DNA of 64,000 nucleotides, from contig DASVVT010000015.1 in NCBI GenBank assembly GCA_036386415.1, positions 62,001 through 126,000 of the forward strand. Reading direction: 5' to 3'. Position numbers and translations under genes: made by a program. Of the stretch, positions 42,812 through 51,317 are shown in pieces. The notes beneath the pieces were generated by a model. That model ran no database searches and was not told the origin of the DNA. It worked only from the letters and a program-made list of their open reading frames with translations. The stretch comes from DASVVT01 sp036386415 (GTDB lineage Bacteria > Acidobacteriota > Blastocatellia > Pyrinomonadales > Pyrinomonadaceae). Each line of letters begins with the position of its first letter. Position 1 is the first letter of the stretch.

Positions 42812-43549
42812 ATGGAAGACTTACTACAAACTATACGTAACCTCAAGACTAGGGCAAAAAATCGTCGCGATCTGGGGCGCTACGAAAGAGCTGTGAGGAT
42901 TCTTGAAGAAGAAGCGATCCCATTGATTCAAAAAGAACTTTCTTCTACCAGCTTGGCTGACTGGAGAGCGCAGCTTGCGTCAGAGCTGTCTGACTGTTTT
43001 GGAATACTAGGAGGGCTCTACCGGCGGTGGGCTCTAGAAACGGAAACTGAACAAGAGCGAAAATTGCATTTGAGAAAATCGGTTGATGCTTACGAGAAAG
43101 GTTACGAGATAGAAAAAAATCCTAAACACAACATCATTAACTCATATAATATGCTGAACCGCATATTGAGTTATATCTTTCTCGAACCGGATTCCTTATG
43201 GGATGCGACCCCCTCTGAGAAGGCTAGTTATGGCAAAGCTTACGATGTGAGGCAGGAGCTACAGAAAATCGAAGCTGTTATCCGAGAACAGCTAAAAGAG
43301 AAAAGGCGAGGAGATATATGGGCACTCGCTGACCTGGCTCTTGTACGTTTGCTTCTTGGTAATGATGATCCGGTTGTGGCCTACGCGGATTTTAACGCCA
43401 AATCTCCACCCGACTTCGCTTATGAGAGTGCGCTCTCCACACTTCGACCTTTGGCTAAGCTTAGGTTGCCTGTAGCAGATAAGTTAAGCAGAGCCGTAGA
43501 ACTGCTTGAAGAGAAGCTCGGTCAATTACAGGGTTCGAGTCAGAGCTGA
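42812..43549 (+). CDS. Helical-repeat (TPR-like) protein of the protease system
   Basis: A 245-residue, almost fully helical protein. RDLGRYERAVRILEEEAIPL, ELSDCFGILGGLYRRWALE and HLRKSVDAYEKGYEIEKNPK (about 20-115) read as TPR units; the C-terminal half with AYDVRQELQKIEAVIREQL resembles the TPR-containing domain of the DUF4071/MAP3K-TRAFs-binding type. It probably binds a protein partner and may sense infection or damage. It lies 24 bases after the protease gene with a good AAGGAAG site, so it is part of the same operon. Confidence 0.72.
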   Translation: MEDLLQTIRNLKTRAKNRRDLGRYERAVRILEEEAIPLIQKELSSTSLADWRAQLASELSDCFGILGGLYRRWALETETEQERKLHLRKSVDAYEKGYEIEKNPKHNIINSYNMLNRILSYIFLEPDSLWDATPSEKASYGKAYDVRQELQKIEAVIREQLKEKRRGDIWALADLALVRLLLGNDDPVVAYADFNAKSPPDFAYESALSTLRPLAKLRLPVADKLSRAVELLEEKLGQLQGSSQS

Positions 43550-43612
43550 GCTTTGCAGACTATCTTCAGAACTGATCTACCAGATGTGTTCTACCAGTGA
43601 GCCAAATCACGC

Positions 43613-43711
43613 GCCGAACAACTCATTCAACCGGAGCGCGAGTGAGCTTGATTTTCATCATCAACTTGTCCGTACCGGCGTTTGCGCGCCCGGTTAATCC
43701 GAGCGTTCGGC
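43613..43711 (+). repeat. attC site 7
   Basis: Left end GCCGAACAACTCATTCAACC, right end CGGTTAATCCGAGCGTTCGGC. The cores GCCGAAC and GTTCGGC are perfect complements. Confidence 0.9.
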
Positions 43712-44100
43712 TGCCTCCTCCGAAGTGAACTAAGAAACGAATCGTCATCTCGCGCTTAAGTCTATGGCGCTGCCCGTCATTTCATTTTGGTAGTGGGTCA
43801 GTTTCAATTTGAAGACCGCATTATTCATCATTGACATGCCGCCGGATGAAATATTTTGCCTCAAAATGACATTAAAATTTAGAAAGCAGTATTCGGGACA
43901 ATTGCCTTTAGCCCTTCGATTAAAGAGAAACTCAGGTTGGATTTGAAATTGACACACTACTTTCATTCTCTCACTGTTGATATTGACTCGGTACAGTCAT
44001 GTCTTGCTTACCTACAAAGGGTTACACTTTCCTGCCGCCGGGAGCCTTATCCCGACGGCCCCGTACTTCCCGATCTTTCCCACACCGCACAGGAGGCCCC
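43712..44100. other. 389-base leader between attC 7 and the next cassette gene
   Basis: A 73-codon open frame on the minus strand (43745-43966) has no recognised product and no clear ribosome site; I do not accept it as a gene. The stretch is AT-rich, probably holds the promoter of the metallo-beta-lactamase-fold gene, and ends in AGGAGGCCCC directly before its ATG. Confidence 0.5.
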
Positions 44101-45201
44101 ATGAAACTCTTTACAGCTATGTTTGCGTTTGCCACCATCCTGCTTGCCGCCGTCACCACCAGCGGCGAGGAAGGGAAACTGAGAATGCACGTCATCAACG
44201 TAGGGCAGGCCGAGTCGATCCTGATCGAGATGCCGCAGCACGCCCTGCTGATTGATGCGGGCGGCGAGGATACCGAAAGGGATACCAACGAAGAAGATTT
44301 CTACCAGGGGGAGCTGAGAAAATATCTGGACGATTTCTTCGCCAAAAATCCACGCTTCAACAGAACGTTCTATGCCCTTGTTCTCAGCCACCCCCATACG
44401 GATCACACCAAGTATCTCAAATTCATCCTGACTAACTACACGGTTCAGCACTTCATCGAAGGAGGCCACTCAAATAGGAGTCGCTTCAGTGGCATCGGAG
44501 ACGTCAGGGATGCCAGACGGATCGTCAACCAGAGGGGCATCGGACATATCCGTGTCAAGTACAACACTGTAGATTCTACGCAACTGCGCTCGTGGGCCGG
44601 AGACATAGAGCAAAGATCGGGAGCGCGTGTCAGGTTCCTGAGCGGGCGGCGCGGGTGTAACGATGCTAATAACGACTCGCTCGTTATGCGCATCGAGTAC
44701 GGGCAGAAGAGCCTGCTGCTGACGGGCGACTCTGAGGTGGACGACCGGCCCTTCGGCCAACCTAACAATGTAGGCTGCGGGGGGCAACTCCCTTTCTTAC
44801 TCCACTACTACCGCAACAACCTTGCGGTGCTTAACGCCGACGTCTACAAGGTCGGCCACCACGGGGCAACCAACGGCACTTACGACGACTTCCTCGACGT
44901 AGTCACGCCGGAATACGCGGTGATCTCCGCCGGGAACTTCGAAGATCAAAGCCCGGGCGGCTTCCATGGCTGGCAACACGGTCATCCGAACGAGAGAACC
45001 ATCCAGTTGCTCGAACAGTTCGTCACCCGCAATAGGACGCAGCCGGTCAACGTCTTCACGATGAAAGGGCAAGAGCAAGTAATCAGAAACCGGAGAGTGG
45101 AGAAGGGGATCTACTGCACGTGTTGGGGCACCAAGGCAGTGGTCGTCACCCTAAGCGACGACAACACGCCAATCGGTGTCGTCGAAATTCGGCAATTGTG
45201 A
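44101..45201 (+). CDS. Secreted metallo-beta-lactamase-fold hydrolase (cassette 8)
   Basis: A 366-residue protein with a signal peptide (about 1-20). The metal motif is LSHPHTDH (HxHxDH) at 95-102, and TGDSEVDDR and VGHHGATNG provide the later ligands. The fold starts with MHVINVGQAESILIE (29-43), as in the ComEC/Rec2 hydrolase domain, so the protein is a free-standing relative of that nuclease domain. An AGGAGG ribosome site precedes the ATG. A nuclease or phosphodiesterase outside the cytoplasm is plausible. Confidence 0.85.
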   Translation: MKLFTAMFAFATILLAAVTTSGEEGKLRMHVINVGQAESILIEMPQHALLIDAGGEDTERDTNEEDFYQGELRKYLDDFFAKNPRFNRTFYALVLSHPHTDHTKYLKFILTNYTVQHFIEGGHSNRSRFSGIGDVRDARRIVNQRGIGHIRVKYNTVDSTQLRSWAGDIEQRSGARVRFLSGRRGCNDANNDSLVMRIEYGQKSLLLTGDSEVDDRPFGQPNNVGCGGQLPFLLHYYRNNLAVLNADVYKVGHHGATNGTYDDFLDVVTPEYAVISAGNFEDQSPGGFHGWQHGHPNERTIQLLEQFVTRNRTQPVNVFTMKGQEQVIRNRRVEKGIYCTCWGTKAVVVTLSDDNTPIGVVEIRQL

Positions 45202-45303
45202 TTTTCGTCAGGGTGTTATCCCGTGGCGGCGCAGAGTTGGGATGCATGCCTCTCGTCCCTGATGGTGTGCGGCGAGAGGCATGACCATCACGTCGCGCCA
45301 GCA

Positions 45304-45405
45304 CCCGAACAACTCATTGAACCGGAGCGCGAGCTAGCCGGTTTTCCATCATTAACTTAAATATACCGGTGTTGTGTGCGCGCCTGGTTAATTCGAGCGT
45401 TAGAT
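45304..45405 (+). repeat. attC site 8
   Basis: Left end CCCGAACAACTCATTGAACC, right end TGGTTAATTCGAGCGTTAGAT. Confidence 0.87.
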
Positions 45406-45460
45406 TGCTGTTGAATGATTCTATAATCTCAATGTTAGGACTCGACCTTTATTACAAGAC

Positions 45461-45560
45461 GTTTTGCCCGACCTCGCTGAAGAACTCCTAACTCTTCTTG
45501 AAAAGGGCGATGCACCTCTGCTTGCCGCGCAGATTTCAACTCTTCGTATGGGCGTTAGGC
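45461..45560 (+). pseudogene. Gene fragment ending at an attC-like core
   Basis: About 31 codons read VLPDLAEELLTLLEKGDAPL and then LAAQISTLRMG, resembling the N-terminal part of a small acidic helical protein found in many bacteria. The frame then meets GGCGTTAGGCG at 45552-45562, which is the right core of an attC site. It looks like a truncated cassette gene fused at its 3' side to the start of the DUF1330 cassette. Confidence 0.35.
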
Positions 45561-45605
45561 GTCTCGTTGATGTAAATTATTCTAACTGTCATAGGGAGGG
45601 CCGAA

Positions 45606-45893
45606 ATGGCGGGATACATTATTGTTGATGTGCAGATCACCGATCCAGAAGCTTACGAGCGATATAAAGCCGCTGTACCTGCGACGCTTGCGGCCTACGG
45701 CGGCAAGTTTCTTGTTCGCGGCGGGCGCGCCGAAATCTTAGAGGGGGATTGGGAGCCCAGCCGTATTGTTGTGCTTGAGTTTGAAAGCGCAGAGAAAGCA
45801 AAAGCGTGGTGGAGTTCGCAAGTATATGCAGCCCCGAAACAACTTCGCCAGAGCGCTTCTGTGACGAAGATGATTTTGGTGGAGGGGATATGA
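45606..45893 (+). CDS. DUF1330 protein (cassette 9)
   Basis: A 95-residue dimeric alpha-beta barrel (ferredoxin-like) protein. GYIIVDVQITDPEAYERYKA (3-22), GKFLVRGG and EPSRIVVLEFESAEKAKAWW are the DUF1330 signature. Function is unknown; such proteins are sometimes placed beside oxidoreductases or used as a small-molecule-binding unit. The ATG follows GGGAGGG. Cassette-encoded homologues are common. Confidence 0.88.
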   Translation: MAGYIIVDVQITDPEAYERYKAAVPATLAAYGGKFLVRGGRAEILEGDWEPSRIVVLEFESAEKAKAWWSSQVYAAPKQLRQSASVTKMILVEGI

Positions 45894-45934
45894 GCGCTTG
45901 TGCGCCACAGAAGGCATCTTAAATGGTAGCCGCC

Positions 45935-46044
45935 GCCTGACAACTCATTCAGCCCGACCGCTCGATAGCGTGGCTTTCATCATCTCTCCTTGCGATGTAG
46001 ATTGAAGGCTGCTCGCTCGCGGCGGGTTAATTTGTGCGTTAGAC
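45935..46044 (+). repeat. attC site 9
   Basis: Left end GCCTGACAACTCATTCAGCC, right end GGGTTAATTTGTGCGTTAGAC. It ends the recognisable array. Confidence 0.85.
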
Positions 46045-46138
46045 ACGCTTCACGAAAACAAGAGAGTCGAGTCTCGTGTGACAAAGCTCAGAAAAGAAAG
46101 TGCCACGATGAATGGTTTAATCAAGTGGGCGGTCTCCG

Positions 46139-48331
46139 GTGAAAAACAGAAGAGCGGTTATCGCAATCCAGAATAATCATCCACCAAAACGAAACAAGCT
46201 AATCAAGCTCTCAGCGATTCTACTGCTGGGAGCGGCGGCGGCTCTCGCGCTGCTTCTTTATCTCACTCTGCGTGAAAGCCCGCGCCAGAGGCCTGTGGAC
46301 TGGCCCTGGCTGGTGACGACGCTGGCGGGCGACGGCACTCCGGGTCTTCAGGATGGCGCAGGCGAGCAGGCGCGCTTCGCAGACCCGTTCGGCATCGCGG
46401 TCGATCATGAGGGGAACGTCTATGTCGCTGACGCTGGCGATAACAATCTGATACGCAGGATTAAACCGGATGGTCAGGTCAGCACGCTCGCTGGCGGGGC
46501 TGAAGGCTTCAAAGACAGGGCGGGGAAGGAGGCCGCATTCAACTCGCCCTCGGCGCTGGCCGTTGACGCTGACGGTAATCTCTACGTCGCAGACACCGGC
46601 AACAACGCGATACGCAAGATCACGCCCGCAGGCCAGGTCTCGACGCTCGCCGGAGATGGCATCGCAGGTTTCCGTGACGGTCAGGCTGCCGAAGCGCGCT
46701 TTAACGGCCCCGTCGGTGTGGCCGTCGATGCGCAGGGCAACGTTTACATCGCAGATAGCTACAACGACCGCATACGTCAGATCACCTCCGACGGGCAGGT
46801 CAAAACCATCGCGGGCGGCGACCATAACGGTTACGCGGACGGCCCCGCCGCAAACGCTCGCTTTGATACGCCCTGCGCCCTCATTGCAACTGCGACCGCA
46901 GGTGAACTGCTCGTCGCAGACACAGGCAATAACGTGATACGCAGGATCAAGCCCGATGGCGAGGTCACAACCCTGACCGTCAACCTGTCCGGGGATTCCG
47001 GCGGGTTGCGTGCGCCGATGGGACTGGCGCAGGGCTCTGACCTTTCCCTTTACGTGGCCGAGAACAGGGGCGGGCGCATTATTCAAATCTCGCCGGACGG
47101 GACAGCCCGTGTACAGGCCGGAACTTTCCAGCGCGGCTTCAGTAACGGCGACGGAGCGAGCGCCCGGTTCAACGGTTCGGCGGGAATCGCCGTTGACGGG
47201 CGCGGCGCGCTCTACGTTGCCGACGCGGCTAACTGCTTGGTACGCAAGCTCGCTCCTATCGAAGACACGGCGGGCGCACTCGCCGCCGCCAGAGGCGCGT
47301 CACAAGTGTTGGGTCAAGCGACGCTGCCGCGCCTCTCCGTAGAGACGTCGCGTGTGAAGCGTATGCCCTGGCCCATAGACCCGCAAGAGCGCTGGCATGA
47401 AGTTGTCGCCACGCTCGGCGAGGTGCGCGGCAGCTACGATGGCGAGAGCCGCGACCATCTGCACAGCGGGATCGACGTGCAGGGGCCTGACGGCACGACG
47501 GTCAGGTCGATCATGGACGAGAAGGTGAACAATCCACTGAGCAACTGGGGACTGGGTGAGCTGGGCGAGGGCATTCAAGTGGGCCTTCTGACCTACATTC
47601 ATATTCGCGTGGGACGCAACCAGCAGGACGAGCCGCTCGATGCCAAACGCTTCGCGTTGCTGCGCGATGAGAAAGATAAGCCGGTGCGCGTGCGCGTCAA
47701 GCGCGGCACGCGCTTTCATATAGGCGATGCGCTCGGCACGATCAATCGAATGTATCATGTCCACCTGAATTTCGGGCCGTGGGACGCCGAAGCCAATCCG
47801 CTCGCGCTCCCCTTCATAGATTTCAGCGACCGCATCAACCCCACAATCGAGCGCGACGGCATACGCTTATTCGACCGCACAGGTAAGCGATTGACCGAGC
47901 AGCGCGACGGTCGATTAATCGTGCATGGTGACGTAGAGATTGTGGTCGAGGCTTACGATCAGGTCGATCAGAATGCGGCGCGGCGGCGTCTAGGGCTTTA
48001 CAGTCTAGGCTACCAGGTATTATTGCCGGACGAAACACCCGCACCAGGTTTCCAGAGGCCGCGCATCAACCTGGAGTTTAATCGTTTGCCGCCTGAGCAG
48101 AGCGCGGTCAAGATCGCCTATGCAGACAGCAGCGGCATCACCGTCTACGGCAGCGCGACGACGCGTTTTCTCTACGTCGTCACCAACGTCGTCCGCGACG
48201 GGCGCGCGCATTCTGATACCTGGCGCAGCTCGGAGCTGCCGCCGGGTGATTACATCCTGCGCATCATCGCCGCCGATTACAGTGGCAATGAAGCCCGGAC
48301 GGGACGCGACGTTGCGATCACTATCGAATAG
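46139..48331 (+). CDS. NHL-repeat protein with C-terminal M23-like peptidase domain
   Basis: A 730-residue protein. A basic N-terminus and one membrane segment (about 25-43) anchor it. Residues about 55-375 hold five to six NHL units (FADPFGIAVDHEGNVYVADA, RFNGPVGVAVDAQGNVYIAD and others) forming a beta-propeller. Beyond residue 430 the motif HSGIDV (H442, D446) and YHVHLNF (H540, H542) give the HxxxD/HxH zinc pattern of M23/LytM endopeptidases. A final Ig-like domain closes the protein. It may cut peptidoglycan under control of the propeller, but that is inference. GTG start at 46139. Confidence 0.78.
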   Translation: MKNRRAVIAIQNNHPPKRNKLIKLSAILLLGAAAALALLLYLTLRESPRQRPVDWPWLVTTLAGDGTPGLQDGAGEQARFADPFGIAVDHEGNVYVADAGDNNLIRRIKPDGQVSTLAGGAEGFKDRAGKEAAFNSPSALAVDADGNLYVADTGNNAIRKITPAGQVSTLAGDGIAGFRDGQAAEARFNGPVGVAVDAQGNVYIADSYNDRIRQITSDGQVKTIAGGDHNGYADGPAANARFDTPCALIATATAGELLVADTGNNVIRRIKPDGEVTTLTVNLSGDSGGLRAPMGLAQGSDLSLYVAENRGGRIIQISPDGTARVQAGTFQRGFSNGDGASARFNGSAGIAVDGRGALYVADAANCLVRKLAPIEDTAGALAAARGASQVLGQATLPRLSVETSRVKRMPWPIDPQERWHEVVATLGEVRGSYDGESRDHLHSGIDVQGPDGTTVRSIMDEKVNNPLSNWGLGELGEGIQVGLLTYIHIRVGRNQQDEPLDAKRFALLRDEKDKPVRVRVKRGTRFHIGDALGTINRMYHVHLNFGPWDAEANPLALPFIDFSDRINPTIERDGIRLFDRTGKRLTEQRDGRLIVHGDVEIVVEAYDQVDQNAARRRLGLYSLGYQVLLPDETPAPGFQRPRINLEFNRLPPEQSAVKIAYADSSGITVYGSATTRFLYVVTNVVRDGRAHSDTWRSSELPPGDYILRIIAADYSGNEARTGRDVAITIE

Positions 48332-48349
48332 AATGTGTTGGCAGGGTAG

Positions 48350-48442
48350 ATTTAAACGCAAAGGGCGCAAAGTAAGAAGACGCAGAAGAGATGCTTCTTC
48401 ACGTCCTTTGCGTCGTCCCCTTTGCGTCCTTTGCGTTTAAAT
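48350..48442. repeat. Inverted repeat of the word CGCAAAGG
   Basis: ATTTAAACGCAAAGG at the left (from 48350) and CCTTTGCGTTTAAAT at the right (ending 48442) are exact complements; inner words GGCGCAAAG/CTTTGCG continue the stem. It sits between the NHL gene and the M48 gene and shares its word with 4021-4115. Confidence 0.88.
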
Positions 48443-48465
48443 CATTGCTTTTTAGAAAGGATGCT

Positions 48466-49794
48466 ATGAGCCGTTTTCAGCTTTCGCTGGCGTGCCTGTT
48501 GTTCATCTTCCTTCCAGGCTGCATGTCTCTTCGCGCTCAGACGACCGCGACCACGCCGCGGGCAACATCGTCTCCGGCTGAGAAGAGAGGGGGAGTGCAG
48601 GCGTACACGCTGCCTCCTGAGAAGTACGAGCAGGCGATTGTTTTTTCGCGGACGCGTTGGGCGCTGCACTTCATCGGCGTCGCTTACAGTCTCGTCCTGC
48701 TCCTCGCCTTACTGGCGCTCAAGGTAGCTCCCTTGTTTCGCAACTGGGCCGAGGCCGTCTCGCGGCGTCGTTTCGTGCAGGCGCTGGTCTTCGTGCCGCT
48801 GCTGCTCCTCACATTCGACCTGCTCCATCTCCCGCTCGATATTTATAGACAACATCTACAGCTTCGCTACAACCAGTCCATCGAGAGCTGGGGAGGATGG
48901 TTCTGGGACTGGACAAAGTCGGAGCTGATCGGGTTGGTGACGGGGACGCTCCTCGTATGGCTCATGTACGCCGTCATCAGGCGCAAGGCGCGTGGCTGGT
49001 GGTTCTATTTCTGGTTGGCCTCGCTGCCCATTCTCATCTTTATTTTCTTTATCACCCCGGTGGTCATAGACCCCCTGTTCTTCAAGTTCGAGCCGCTCGA
49101 AGCGAGACAGCCGCAGCTAGTCTCGGAGATCGAGAGGCTGGTCAAGCGCGGCGGGCTCTCCATTTCGCGCGAGCGCATGTTCGAGATGAACGCGAGCGAG
49201 AAGTATACGACGCTCAACGCCTACGTGACGGGGTTCGGGGCGACCAAGCGCGTCGTGATGTGGGATACGACCCTGAAACAGATGACGATGCCGCAAACCC
49301 TCTTCGTCTTCGGACACGAGATGGGTCATTACGTGCTCGAACACATCTTCAAAGCGATTGCTATCTTGAGCTTGATGCTCCTCGTGCTACTCTTTATCCT
49401 TGCGCGCGTCGTCGGGTGGGCCATCAGTCGCTGGGGAACGCGCTGGCGCATTCGCGGCCTGGACGACTGGGCCTCGCTGCCCGTCCTGATGCTCTTCTTC
49501 TTGCTCTTCGCTTTTCTCGGAGAGCCAGTCGGCAACACCTTCAGCCGTTACCAGGAGCACGAGGCGGATGTTTACGCCCTGGAAGTGACGCACGGCATCG
49601 TGCCCGATTCGGCGCGCGCCGGTGCCGAAGCGTTTCAAATCCTGGGCGAGAAAGCGCTTTCTCATCCAAACCCTCCGGCATTCATCAAGGTCTGGCTCTA
49701 CAGCCACCCGCCGGTGGCGGAGCGTTTAAAGTTCGCACGAGACTACGACCCGTGGTCAAAGGGAGAGCAGACGCAATACGTGAGTAGACAGTAG
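48466..49794 (+). CDS. M48-family membrane zinc peptidase (Ste24/CAAX-type)
   Basis: A 442-residue protein with a lipoprotein-like N-terminus (LFIFLPGCMS), about six membrane segments and the zinc motif HEMGH (284-288). A later ENTFSRYQEHEADVYALE-like stretch (about 350-365) gives the third ligand glutamate. The layout is that of the Ste24-type endopeptidase found in bacterial membranes. An earlier in-frame start would encode 25 residues from the preceding inverted repeat, so the ATG at 48466 is preferred. The last codons (VSRQ) and TAG lie in the next repeat arm. Confidence 0.88.
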   Translation: MSRFQLSLACLLFIFLPGCMSLRAQTTATTPRATSSPAEKRGGVQAYTLPPEKYEQAIVFSRTRWALHFIGVAYSLVLLLALLALKVAPLFRNWAEAVSRRRFVQALVFVPLLLLTFDLLHLPLDIYRQHLQLRYNQSIESWGGWFWDWTKSELIGLVTGTLLVWLMYAVIRRKARGWWFYFWLASLPILIFIFFITPVVIDPLFFKFEPLEARQPQLVSEIERLVKRGGLSISRERMFEMNASEKYTTLNAYVTGFGATKRVVMWDTTLKQMTMPQTLFVFGHEMGHYVLEHIFKAIAILSLMLLVLLFILARVVGWAISRWGTRWRIRGLDDWASLPVLMLFFLLFAFLGEPVGNTFSRYQEHEADVYALEVTHGIVPDSARAGAEAFQILGEKALSHPNPPAFIKVWLYSHPPVAERLKFARDYDPWSKGEQTQYVSRQ

Positions 49795-49926
49795 ACAGTA
49801 GTCAGTAGTCAGTAGAAAAACCTGAGCGGCACACTTTGTTGCCTGTTATGATTGAAAGGCTCGCTATCAAACGCATCAACGGATTTTCTGTTCTACTGGC
49901 TACTGACTACTGACTACTGTCTACTT
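49783..49926. repeat. Inverted repeat of the word CAGTAGT
   Basis: AGTAGACAGTAGACAGTAGT (from 49783) is complemented by ACTACTGACTACTGTCTACT ending near 49925. The M48 stop codon lies in the left arm. Confidence 0.85.
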
Positions 49927-49939
49927 TAAAGGAGTTCTC

Positions 49940-51148
49940 ATGCACGAGTACGGGACAACAGGCTTCAAGTTCACAGACGCGGGCGTGCGTCACGTCGAAG
50001 AGGCTGACATTCCTGCGCTCATACGCCTGTTCAAATTGAATTATGGCGACGACTATGCGATCCCGGAGTTCTATGACGACCGCTGGGTCAAGCGCGGCAT
50101 CTACTCAGACCACATCATCTGGCTGGTGATAGAGGAAGAGGGCGAAGTGATCGCCTCCGGCGCATGCATCCTCGACTATGGAGACTACAACGACCAGATC
50201 GGCGAGCTGGGACGGTTCGTGGTTCACCCGGAGCGCAAAGGGCGTGGTTTGGGAAAACGGCTCGTGGTGGCGCTGCTCGAAGCGACAGACGATACGGTCG
50301 AGTTTGCCTTCGGCGAGGCGCGAACAGTTCACCCTTTGAGCCAGGTGCTCTTTGATCGTGCGGGCTTTACGGCGTCCGGTTTTCTGCCTCAGAGCTACTG
50401 CTTCGGCGACACGCGCGAGAGCTTCGTGCTCTACACGAATCTATACGGCAACGGGCTCACCCTGCGCCGCGAAGAGCCGCCGCAGGTGATTCCCGAAGTA
50501 GCGCCGCTGGCGCGTCACGTCCTTGAAGCGATGGGGCTGCCCGCGTCGCTTAATGTCGTGGATGGATGCGACCCGTATACAACAGACTCTGTCTGCACGG
50601 TGCAGCCAATGGATCGCCGTTCTCTGGCGCGCCTCGTGAGAATTGAGCACGGGCGGCTTGTCGAGCCCCTTCTCTTCGGCGGGCTCTCTTTGGAGCAGGG
50701 CATCTCGCACATACGCCGCCGTCATGCTGTCTACCTGATGGCTTTGGACGAGAATCAGCAGCCGGTCGGGGCCGTCGGCTACCAGGTGGATGCGCCGAGC
50801 CAGTTGGTGAAGGGGATCGAGCTGGTGGCAAAGCATGAAGGGCTGCGCGGCCACCTCTGCGGCTCGCTCCTTCGCGCGGCGGAAGAAGAGCTGGGCGCGC
50901 TGGTCATAGAGGTCAATCTCTCAGCCTATAACGCGCGCCTCCAGCGCACCTTCGCCGACCAAGGGTTTCATCCGGTCGCCTACGCCCCCGCGATGGTCTT
51001 TCACGGCACTGAGCGCCTTGATGTCGTCAAGATGCTCAAGCTCAATTTACCCTACGAGCCGGGCGAAATGACGCTCACAGACCCGGCCAGAGCAGTGGTC
51101 TCCATCGTAGAAACAGAATTCACCCGCATTAATAAATTTTGCAGATGA
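49940..51148 (+). CDS. GNAT-family N-acetyltransferase, probably two-domain
   Basis: A 402-residue protein. The first GNAT core has LGRFVVHPERKGRGLGKRLV (about 95-114), where RKGRGLGK is the acetyl-CoA-binding Q/RxxGxG/A loop. The second half repeats features of the fold (VGYQVDAPSQLVKGIELVAK, then GSLLRAAEEELGALVIEVNL), without a clear binding loop, and may be a non-catalytic copy. Length is about twice that of a single-domain GNAT. Substrate unknown. The ATG follows AAAGGAG. Confidence 0.82.
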   Translation: MHEYGTTGFKFTDAGVRHVEEADIPALIRLFKLNYGDDYAIPEFYDDRWVKRGIYSDHIIWLVIEEEGEVIASGACILDYGDYNDQIGELGRFVVHPERKGRGLGKRLVVALLEATDDTVEFAFGEARTVHPLSQVLFDRAGFTASGFLPQSYCFGDTRESFVLYTNLYGNGLTLRREEPPQVIPEVAPLARHVLEAMGLPASLNVVDGCDPYTTDSVCTVQPMDRRSLARLVRIEHGRLVEPLLFGGLSLEQGISHIRRRHAVYLMALDENQQPVGAVGYQVDAPSQLVKGIELVAKHEGLRGHLCGSLLRAAEEELGALVIEVNLSAYNARLQRTFADQGFHPVAYAPAMVFHGTERLDVVKMLKLNLPYEPGEMTLTDPARAVVSIVETEFTRINKFCR

Positions 51149-51170
51149 ATTTACCAGCATCAGCAACATT

Positions 51171-51278
51171 GTAGGGGCAGGGCTTGTCCCTGCCCGTGTG
51201 GACGCGTAAGCACGCGGGCAGGGACAAGCCCTGCCCCTACAGTTCGACCGGCGGGCAGGGACAAGCCCTGCCCCTACA
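51171..51278. repeat. Inverted repeat of the word GGGCAGGGACAAGCC with a third copy
   Basis: GTAGGGGCAGGGCTTGTCCC at 51171 pairs with GGGACAAGCCCTGCCCCTAC ending 51240; another copy of the right arm follows at 51252-51278. The element at 60551-60621 is closely related. Confidence 0.88.
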
Positions 51279-51317
51279 GTTATCTGCCTTTCACACAGCG
51301 TCAGCCGCTTCCTGCAT

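Larger units (their letters stand above)
33070..46044 (+). mobile_element. Integron gene-cassette array without integrase (CALIN)
   Basis: Nine attC sites of about 100-113 bp, all in one direction, alternate with short genes read almost entirely on the plus strand. Eight belong to one family (core TAACAACTCATTCAAC ... GTTAATTCGAGCGTTAGGC); the one at 38859-38971 differs. Each site has the complementary R'' and R' core (for example GCCGAAC and GTTCGGC in the site at 43613-43711). Cassettes are AT-richer than the flanks. No intI gene or attI was found, so an integrase elsewhere or past activity must be assumed. Confidence 0.85.

Noticed and set aside
43745..43966. Small minus-strand gene between attC 7 and the metallo-beta-lactamase-fold gene
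   Set aside because: It has no ribosome site, no recognised family and runs against the cassette direction; its length is within chance for AT-rich sequence.
33070..46044. Prophage or transposon as the source of the AT-rich block
   Set aside because: No phage structural gene, transposase or integrase was seen; the regular attC sites explain the layout.
48391..48465. N-terminal extension of the M48 peptidase
   Set aside because: The extra residues come only from the inverted repeat. The internal ATG gives a normal lipoprotein-type start.
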